This document shows, one piece after another, positions 57,278-64,000 of a stretch of 64,000 nucleotides of DNA (position 1 is its first letter; every line of letters starts with the position of its first letter). A program made the position numbers and the translations under genes. Source of the DNA: Thamnaconus septentrionalis (Eukaryota > Chordata > Actinopteri > Tetraodontiformes > Monacanthidae); contig CM020510.1 of assembly GCA_009823395.1 (NCBI GenBank), positions 6,349,773 to 6,413,772 of the forward strand, read 5' to 3'. Below the pieces are notes generated by a model. It was not told the origin of the DNA, made no database searches, and saw nothing but the letters and a program-made list of their open reading frames with translations.

Positions 57278-58015
57278 TCAGTCCACCTTTTCCAGTATGA
57301 CACACCAGTTTCCCTGGTCATGGTAGCTGCTTAGCACTTTGACTCCAGCCACTAGACCACAAAGCTGCTCCAGCTCCCCCTGCTGGAACACATGGTAGTA
57401 GCGGTGAAAAATGTGAGGCGAGCTGTGCTCAGGGTCAGACTTCAAAATAGTTGACTGAGGTTCAGAGTCTGAGCTGTGACTGGAATTACCGATGCCAGGA
57501 CTTGCTCCAGAGGGCATATCTGAGTGCAATTCTTGAGTGCGGTCAGGGTTACAATCCATTCTGTCCACAGAACTCAAACTGGACACCAGGGAGCCTGAAG
57601 TCTTTGTCATCCTTCCCTTCCTTTTCTCCTTCATTACAGCTTCTCCTGATTGTTCCCCCCCTTGTTTCTTTTCTCCTTTCAGGTGCCACGGAACCAGAAG
57701 GTCTTGGGTGTTGAAGGCTGTGCGGTTGGTGTGTATACTGAGTTTGCCGTCATTCCCACTGAGAGCTTCATGTGTGTTACGCACAGTCGGCCTCTGTGCT
57801 AAATGACAACTGGAATCCCCTTGAGCGTCCAGGCTCTCTTCTAATGTTTTGTTAGTGAGGTCTGGAGTCACACCTCCAGGCTCTTTCTTCTGGTCTTTAA
57901 GGTACTTGGACTTTAGCTTGTTGTGCTCTTGTTCAAAGGCCCAAACGTAAATAAGGGCCCGACCACCTGGCTTTAGGAGTCTCACCAGCTCCCGAACTGC
58001 TGCCAGCCGCCGGTC
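57278..58015 (-). CDS. ALKBH8: ALKBH8 exon 12 (last)
   Basis: 245 codons plus [23 protein letters not shown], then a long low-complexity Ser/Asp/Glu-rich insert, and the conserved [29 protein letters not shown] and [15 protein letters not shown]. The insert between the PWHLKG and HRYYHVF motifs is about 60 residues longer than in human. Confidence 0.96.
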   Translation of the reverse strand, partial: DRRLAAVRELVRLLKPGGRALIYVWAFEQEHNKLKSKYLKDQKKEPGGVTPDLTNKTLEESLDAQGDSSCHLAQRPTVRNTHEALSGNDGKLSIHTNRTAFNTQDLLVPWHLKGEKKQGGEQSGEAVMKEKRKGRMTKTSGSLVSSLSSVDRMDCNPDRTQELHSDMPSGASPGIGNSSHSSDSEPQSTILKSDPEHSSPHIFHRYYHVFQQGELEQLCGLVAGVKVLSSYHDQGNWCVILEKVD

Positions 58016-60628
58016 CTGCAACACAGACAACGACAAAGATACACAACAATATCAGGTCAAGAGATTATATCCACTTTATAATAACAGCTAAAAAACAGCT
58101 AAAAACATGATGGTGTCCGCGTGCCAGTATTCTCTGTACCTGTGTGGAAAAGTGGTGTATGACAGCGATAGAGATACAGGCATCAAAGGAGACAGAGCGC
58201 AAAGGGAGACTGAGTGCGTCAGATACAAAAGCCTGGAAACCTCTGTCTTCACAGATTTGGACCAGAGCGCTGCTGCGGTCACAGCCGACCTGGTGGGAGA
58301 AAAAACACACACACACACACACATGCTTGCATGTATCATCAATGCATAATTTTCAAACAAGCACACGCAAATATAAACAGCCAGAAGGTGAAATAAAAGA
58401 CCCAGAATTAAATTTAGTGATAAAATTATCATTTTGGTTTACTCATTTGAATAATTTGAATAATAACACTTATCAGTAAAGGTCAAATGACATAGAATAG
58501 AAAATAGAATGAAATGAAACACTCTGAAAGAGTGTGTCTCTCTAATGAGAGACAAAAACAGAACAGGAGGCACTTGGACAGGACTCACTGCAACCAGCTG
58601 TGGATTGACTCCCAGGTACTTCCCGTTACCACAGCCCACATCAGCCAACAAGCTGCCGGGCGAGAGCGAGTTCAAGAAGTGGCAAACTTGTGGCCAGGGT
58701 GAGTGGCGAGTGCCACTGAAGTGGGAGGCGATGGCGTTGTACACTCGATGGACATACTCCTCCTCCAGGTGGGCAGCGTCAGAATGGCAGGAGGGCAGCG
58801 AGGGGGGGCACGGCCCGGAGGCTTTCTGACTGTCACAGGCCGAGGGAAAGGCTTGAGAGATAGAGCGTGGGTGAGGAAGAGGTGAGGAAAAGAGAGGAGG
58901 TAGAGTGATGCAGGGTGAACTTCTTCCTCAGACAGGGTTAGGGTGTGAAGAATCTCACCACAGCAGCAGGGCTCGTGTCTAATTCTGCGGAAGGTGAACG
59001 AGGTGCGGGTGCCCCTTTTAGTCAGGGTGAGAGGTGTTGCTGAAGCAGAGGACTGTGGGTCATCGGAGGGCACCGTATCAAACTTGCGAGGAGTAATTCT
59101 AAAAGGAGAAAAGAGGATTTGCATTAATCTTTCAGAATACAGAGCTGTAATTTTAGTCTATAACACTGAACACGGTATTTGATTACAAAAAAATTATAAA
59201 ACCACCAAATAATAACAATCCACCAGAAAGCTCAGGTTCCAATGAAACCAACTCCCACAGGTAACACTGCAGCTCACCCGTGGCTCCAGAGGTAGCGGCT
59301 CTCTCCCTTCATCAGCAGGAGGCTCCGCCCAGGCAACAGCACAGGAACAAGGCGGCCATCCGGATGACGGAACTCCATCACTGTCTAGAGGACAACATGT
59401 ATGACTAATGGACACACAGGAATATCTCTCTCTTAGAAGAAAGACTGTACATTTCTATTATTACTATTATGAACAGAAAGTTGGCTGTATTTAATGCAGT
59501 GACTTCTTACTTGTGCCCCAAGACTGAGAGACATGATGGTGTCCTCAAAAGCAGAATGAGTGTCCACATGAGGAGGGATACCTAGAAAAAAAAAATCAAA
59601 TAAGACTGAAATCAAAAGAATTACCACTGATCACATGCTTTCCATCGCGATATTGTTTTAGCCTTAAACTGAAATAAAGGCTCAAAGGCCAAAAGCATTC
59701 AGTCACAATAGATGTTGGAATGCCTCTGGCGCCACCTTGTGGTAATCAACGACTGTAGTAGCTAAATTACGCCATCTAAAAGCCACAGAAGTTGTTTTTG
59801 GTTCAGTCTTTGGTTTTAGAGGTGGGCTCCACCTTCAGTATTGCACCACTTCCTGACATACTGATGTGGCCATAACTGTGTTTCTTCCATGAGGGTACAT
59901 TTATCATATCATGTTTCACCATCTGAGAATGTGCCTCTGATGAGCAAATCACCGTAATCACAGAGCTGCAGCCCCTCACCTTGTCCAGACTCGTACTGGT
60001 TGACAGTCAGCTGATCCGGCATTACATCGAGGAGTTTGTGAGCAACACATCGCTCAAGGACAGGCAGGCACTCCTCAGGGATACCTGAACACAAATGTAC
60101 ATTTGCATATTTTCGCTCTTATGTCATTTTATCTAAACACAAGCACCTTGTTAAATATTCACATTGAAGGTGAATGTATTAAGTGATTAAGAGTATCATG
60201 AGCTAATTGTACTAGTTTGCTTTTTTCAAACATGACAATGTGTTATTGTTACTGAGTGACAGCGAAACATACAGTATTTGAATGCAACACAGGGCCAGTT
60301 TTACCTGCAGCTAATGGCTTGTCTTTATCCACGTTGTTGTTGTCGTAGCGGAACTCAAAGCCATAGTGCTTGACTCTTCTGTGCTTCAGAGCTTTCTGAG
60401 CTAAAGGACATCATACTGACGTAAGCACACTCAAAATTGCCAGCAAGTTGCCAAAAAATGTGGGAACTAAACACAAAAAATGGGAAAATCTTACCTGTGA
60501 CGTCATTGTTTCCAGACGACCAGTCGACGGCAGCGAGAAGCTGAGCTTCTTCCTCCAGCGAAACAAAGTCTTCCACCAGAACTAATCCTTGCGGCAACGG
60601 GACAGATGCTTCCTCTTCACATGGGACT

Positions 60629-60707
<79 letters not shown>

Positions 60708-61943
60708 GCTGAATGTACATGCTCAAAATGGGGTTTTTGCATCTGCAGGTATTTGACCCTAATCTACAGCACCTACCCGAGCTGACAAAACTCAGGTACA
60801 GGGTGACGCTGCTCTCTCCACACGGTATCTTTTCTCCATTGAGCTGGATGTGAGCTTTCTGAGCACAATCTTCAGACCTGGAGAAGAAACGCCAGATACT
60901 CGTGAGCAAAATATTCCAAAGTGTGAACCATCCTGGAGAGATTGGAGCACTCTGTATGCGGCACCTGTATGTGACAAAGGCGTAGGGCTTGTGAGGTTGC
61001 ATGACCAGTGTCTCCAGCTCTCCCATCTCTTTCAAGGTGGCTGACAGCTCCTTGCGACTGACGCCGTTCCCCAGGCCGCCATTTGCCACCACCAAACTCT
61101 GCAAAAGAGTTACAAGTTAAAAAAAAAAAAGAAGAAGAAAAAAGTACCACAACATCCTGATTTTTATTGCTCTCTTGTTAGCAACTGAGACTAACAAGAC
61201 CTGTGTTTACAAGAATTATTTCAAATGTTTACATTCTTTCACATGTTTAATTTTCCAATGACATTCGTTGGGTTTTTGCTTCGATATTTTATTATTTAAT
61301 GTTTGCTCTACTTTAAATGCGTTAAACGACGCCATGCGAGTGATTAAATTGTACAAATTAAGTAGAAGAAAGGTGCGCGATGATGCATGATGATACTAGC
61401 AGACACAGGTTCTCAGTCTATGGTCACATGACACGGGAACTACTAAAATAAATACATTTTATTTTACACACAATGGCTGGTTCGATACAAAGGGAACACT
61501 GGAGCATCATTATTATTTTACCATCATCATAATTTCGGCACACTGTAGCTAGTGTTCAACTCAATCATTATGACTAACGATATTTATTGTCAGTGTTTAC
61601 TGTTGACAATGCTGTTGACAATGCTGTTTACAATGCTGTCAGCAGCATTAATTAATTGAAAGACCATTAAGGGGGAGATTTTCGGAATTTAATTTGGTTT
61701 GCGTTTTCTGTCGGTGATTAATTGATGACCCACTGTATCGGAGCATAGAGTTGTGACTTCCGCTAATAACATCTATTTCTCTGCTAATACATATTGTTTA
61801 TATTTTACCTTTGTTGGCTGCGATGCTGTATTGATACCTTCATGTTTTAGCAAAGTGTGGCTAGCTTTGAGCTGTTTCCGAAGCACTTTCTTTTGCTCTT
61901 TACTCCTCCTGGCAGTCTTCACGTTGTTGATGTCAGAATCCAT
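57278..61943 (-). CDS. ALKBH8: tRNA wobble-uridine methyltransferase/hydroxylase (12 coding exons)
   Basis: Bifunctional enzyme. Its methyltransferase domain, with TRM112, turns 5-carboxymethyluridine at tRNA wobble position 34 into mcm5U, and its AlkB domain hydroxylates mcm5U in certain tRNAs. The spliced model is 2172 nt, about 723 aa (human 664). Domain order: N-terminal helix (1-45), RRM starting [14 protein letters not shown] (46-125), AlkB dioxygenase (about 130-335), zinc-binding cysteines, methyltransferase (about 370-723). Iron ligands H239, D241 (PPHVDTH) and H293 (YLWSH) are present. So are the 2-oxoglutarate arginines R325 and R331 (RTSFTFR) and zinc ligands H243, C338, C340, C346. 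SAM motif I is [12 protein letters not shown] (410-421). All key residues are intact, so both activities are expected. The extra length is mainly a Ser-rich insert in exon 12. Confidence 0.97.
58140..58289 (-). CDS. ALKBH8: ALKBH8 exon 11
   Basis: 50 codons: [20 protein letters not shown] and [13 protein letters not shown], the methyltransferase motifs II-IV. The acceptor lies behind (TG)9T6. Confidence 0.96.
58290..58588 (-). other. ALKBH8: ALKBH8 intron 10
   Basis: 299 bp. Contains (AC)9 at 58305-58322 close to the exon 11 acceptor. Confidence 0.9.
58589..58851 (-). CDS. ALKBH8: ALKBH8 exon 10
   Basis: 87 codons: the third zinc Cys, [20 protein letters not shown] and SAM-binding [14 protein letters not shown]. 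Acceptor CTCAAG is chosen by phase with exon 9. Confidence 0.92.
58959..59098 (-). CDS. ALKBH8: ALKBH8 exon 9
   Basis: 46 codons plus split ends: [31 protein letters not shown] and HEPCCC. Holds the 2-oxoglutarate-binding arginines and two zinc cysteines. Confidence 0.95.
59278..59384 (-). CDS. ALKBH8: ALKBH8 exon 8
   Basis: 35 codons plus two bases: [20 protein letters not shown] and [11 protein letters not shown]; the last His is an iron ligand. Confidence 0.96.
59511..59581 (-). CDS. ALKBH8: ALKBH8 exon 7
   Basis: 23 codons after a split Gly: [20 protein letters not shown], carrying the HxD iron motif. Confidence 0.96.
59582..59979 (-). other. ALKBH8: ALKBH8 intron 6
   Basis: 398 bp, nothing notable. 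GCGCCACCTTGTGG at about 59729-59742 resembles a CTCF-like or repeat phrase. Confidence 0.8.
59980..60084 (-). CDS. ALKBH8: ALKBH8 exon 6
   Basis: 34 codons: [19 protein letters not shown] and [13 protein letters not shown], the AlkB core strand with the conserved NQY. Confidence 0.95.
60305..60400 (-). CDS. ALKBH8: ALKBH8 exon 5
   Basis: 31 codons: [20 protein letters not shown] and [10 protein letters not shown]. Acceptor CTTTAG|CTCAG was preferred over CTCAG|AAAG, because only it preserves phase. Confidence 0.92.
60495..60626 (-). CDS. ALKBH8: ALKBH8 exon 4
   Basis: 43 codons plus split ends: [20 protein letters not shown] and [12 protein letters not shown]. The acceptor TTTGCAG is immediately preceded by a (TG)36 array. 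Confidence 0.94.
60633..60705. repeat. ALKBH8: (AC)36 microsatellite at the ALKBH8 exon 4 acceptor
   Basis: 73 bp of uninterrupted AC on plus, i.e. (TG)36 on the transcribed sense strand, ending 6 bp from the exon border and filling half of the 150-bp intron 3. Confidence 0.97.
60777..60877 (-). CDS. ALKBH8: ALKBH8 exon 3
   Basis: 33 codons plus split ends: [18 protein letters not shown] and [10 protein letters not shown], the second half of the RRM. Donor GG|GTAGGT. Confidence 0.93.
60965..61098 (-). CDS. ALKBH8: ALKBH8 exon 2 (RRM)
   Basis: 44 codons plus two bases: [18 protein letters not shown] and [11 protein letters not shown], i.e. RNP2 and RNP1-like strands. Confidence 0.96.
61099..61808 (-). 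other. ALKBH8: ALKBH8 intron 1
   Basis: 710 bp, AT-rich, no repeats of note. Confidence 0.85.
61809..61943 (-). CDS. ALKBH8: ALKBH8 exon 1
   Basis: 45 codons from ATG at 61943: MDSDINNVK, then [20 protein letters not shown], like the human start. An upstream in-frame ATG at 61973 adds ten residues without family support. Confidence 0.93.
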
Positions 61944-64000
61944 GGTGCGTTCTTTAAATCCGTCCGGGTGCAACTAGCTCGTCTTTCGGATGGTTCCCGT
62001 TTGCATGGTAAAACTGGGTAAAACGTTTTAGCCTCGTTCCAACTTTCGTTTAAAGTGTTTATATGAAAAAATATGTAATGGACGACATCGAGATCTTTGT
62101 TGATTGGCAACTTCCACTTCATGTTTTCCTTTTTCTTTCTTGGATCGTTTGCAAATCATTCAATTAATACTCTTGGTTGACTTCATGTAATGTCTAACTC
62201 TCTTGGGAAGGTTGATACTTAGCAATGACTTAACTATGGGCTATTTGAATTAAGGACATGTGGCCATGCCGCACTTCATACCATAATAAACCAATGATGA
62301 GGTAATTAATAGTTTCTTTGCACCCCCTTTTCGCCTCTGCAGTCTGTAACCACACATTATCCCTATCCATTGTTTTCCCACTATAAAGGACATAAACTCT
62401 GACAGCAAAGCCACACCGCATGCCTCGCTAATCTCCTAACAAAAGACAGACATAAGTGCACCAGGGATCACTCTATAGGGGCGGCTAAACCTGATAGCAG
62501 GGGATAAACTTGTAAGTTTATAGGTGGAGGGGTTGGCTGTTGGCTCAATCCATTTCGCTCAGCCTATGCACTCTACTGTACTCATGCTTGTTGTTGTGCT
62601 GTAGGACCTGCTGACCTTTCGGACGCTAGTTCGCATGTTTCCATGCACACAAAATGAGTGCCAGTGTTTGACTTAATATGCCGGCGGCTCGCTCAACGAT
62701 GCCCTCACCTGTCGCCGGCCATCTCAGTAATTTGTGTGCCAGACTGAGCCGCTTGGTCGTGGGGGAACCCTGCGTTGTCTTAACAGCGCTCACTGTTTGG
62801 TCTGCAAAACAACAGCTGGGCCGTCAGGAGAGCTGCCGTCTCCGACAGGAACATAATGTCTCTTCTCGTTCTCACAAAAAACAGTCCCAGAAAATTTGTT
62901 TTTGTTTGTTTCGTTGGTAAAACAAAATGAACAAAATAAATTCATTGACCACAAGGGTGTTTCTCTCACGGGTGGCTTTACCTTCCACCTCTGCCCTAGC
63001 TGGAAAAGGCAGCTTGTGGGTGACAACTGGTTTTAAACTGGTATCGTCTCACACTTTGAGCCAGCGATTCTGTTGCTGGCAAATTTCTATCTCCATCAGC
63101 TGGAAAGACTAAACAACAGGGAATGAAGGGTCAAGAAACATGACCCCTCTTTTTAAAATAGGGATTTTGAAGTTGACCTCGAGCAGGTGCAAGCAGATGT
63201 CAGTCTGATCTTGGATGATAGAGAGTCATAAGACACTGAGCAGATGACAGTGTGACGTTAATATGCAAAATTACACCAGCATGATAGTATCAAAAAAATC
63301 TTGAAGCAGCCAAAGTTTTTCCAAAATATGACAATATTATATATGTTGATAGATCAGACGAAAGTTGACAAAAGAATAAATAAGTTGAATAATTTTTAAT
63401 TTCATTGAATTTTACAGAAGTAAGCTGCTAGATTATTGTCAGTTTATGTTCACATTTTCTGGAGAACTCACAAAGTTTGAAATAACTTTAAGCCTGACAC
63501 AAAGCCAACTCACAACTACCAATTCTTTTTTTTTCTTTTTTAAAAAAAACTTTGGCTTCAACAAAAATGATTTTCTTTACTGTACCTGCACACAGGGTAG
63601 AGTTGTGAGAAGTGGTGAAAACGGACATTTTTGTTTCAATGGGCCCCATAGCTTCCAGCTTCCAGTATCTCTGCTTGGTTTCTTGGCTTGAGACATTTTG
63701 AAGTCTTTACATACTGAAACAATTTTTATTAGGCTTTCAAGGCATCCAAATACAGTAACATGGTGCACCACCTAAAACCCAAACAGAAAACTTTTTGTAG
63801 TGATGTCACTGCAGAACCAAAAACCTTTTTCATTTTTTTGTATTAAATGGGATCAGCTAGTTGATAAACTGTTCTCAAATCAACAGCATTTTTTATTGTA
63901 TGCACACATAGGCATGTACACACACACACACACACACACACACGGTAACCCAGAATGCATGGAATGGTGCCTCTGAGGTCTTGTTGACACCCCACTGTCT
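61944..64000. other. 5' flank of ALKBH8, no gene recognised
   Basis: Should contain the ALKBH8 promoter and 5' UTR near 61944-62100. The rest is AT-rich with a (CA)n array at about 63919-63942. In human the next gene is ELMOD1, but no ELMOD1 exon is seen here. Confidence 0.6.
63919..63942. repeat. (AC)n microsatellite
   Basis: About 12 AC units. Confidence 0.93.

Noticed and set aside
60355..61104. Single 249-codon minus-strand frame in ALKBH8
   Set aside because: It reads through introns and the TG array; the spliced exons 2-4 give the family sequence instead.

Overview
The window is vertebrate nuclear DNA, most likely from a teleost fish. The genes have many small exons with GT/AG junctions. 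The sequence between them is full of (CA)n/(TG)n microsatellites and short non-autonomous DNA transposons of fish type (Tc1-like and hAT-like). The predicted proteins align closely, from memory, with human orthologues. I cannot name the species.

Three protein-coding genes can be reconstructed, all on the minus strand, so their order of transcription runs right to left. ALKBH8 (coding span 57278-61943, 12 coding exons, about 723 aa) is a tRNA wobble-uridine methyltransferase/hydroxylase. CWF19L2 (42447-56840, 19 coding exons, about 940 aa) is a spliceosome-associated CwfJ-family protein. GUCY1A2 (14998-37538, 9 coding exons, about 801 aa) is the alpha-2 subunit of the nitric-oxide-sensitive soluble guanylate cyclase. 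Every exon junction in the three models was placed by eye, and reading-frame phase stays consistent from start to stop in each. The same three genes lie side by side in the same orientation on human chromosome 11q22.3, so this is an ancient syntenic block. They share no biochemical pathway and appear to be linked only by position.

Layout: 1-540 is unremarkable. 541-3756 is a tandem satellite with monomers of about 179-195 bp, each carrying short (CCCTAA)n telomere-like runs, with a 748-bp higher-order duplication. 3757-14997 is intergenic 3' flank of GUCY1A2 with microsatellites and one hAT-like element holding a second inverted-repeat element. 14998-37538 is GUCY1A2 with large repeat-filled introns. 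37200-38670 is a GC/CpG-rich 5' region, bounded upstream by a 136-bp (GATA)34 array. 38820-42350 is intergenic. 42447-56840 is CWF19L2. The gap to ALKBH8 is only 437 bp. 61944-64000 is 5' flank of ALKBH8 with no recognisable gene.

I found no RNA genes, no CRISPR array and no intact transposase. I see no evidence of an undescribed multi-gene system. The most interesting signals are the telomere-motif satellite, two splice acceptors in ALKBH8 built on TG repeats, a coding minisatellite and a duplicated FLKPS motif in CWF19L2, and a perfect 22-bp-arm palindrome in a GUCY1A2 intron.
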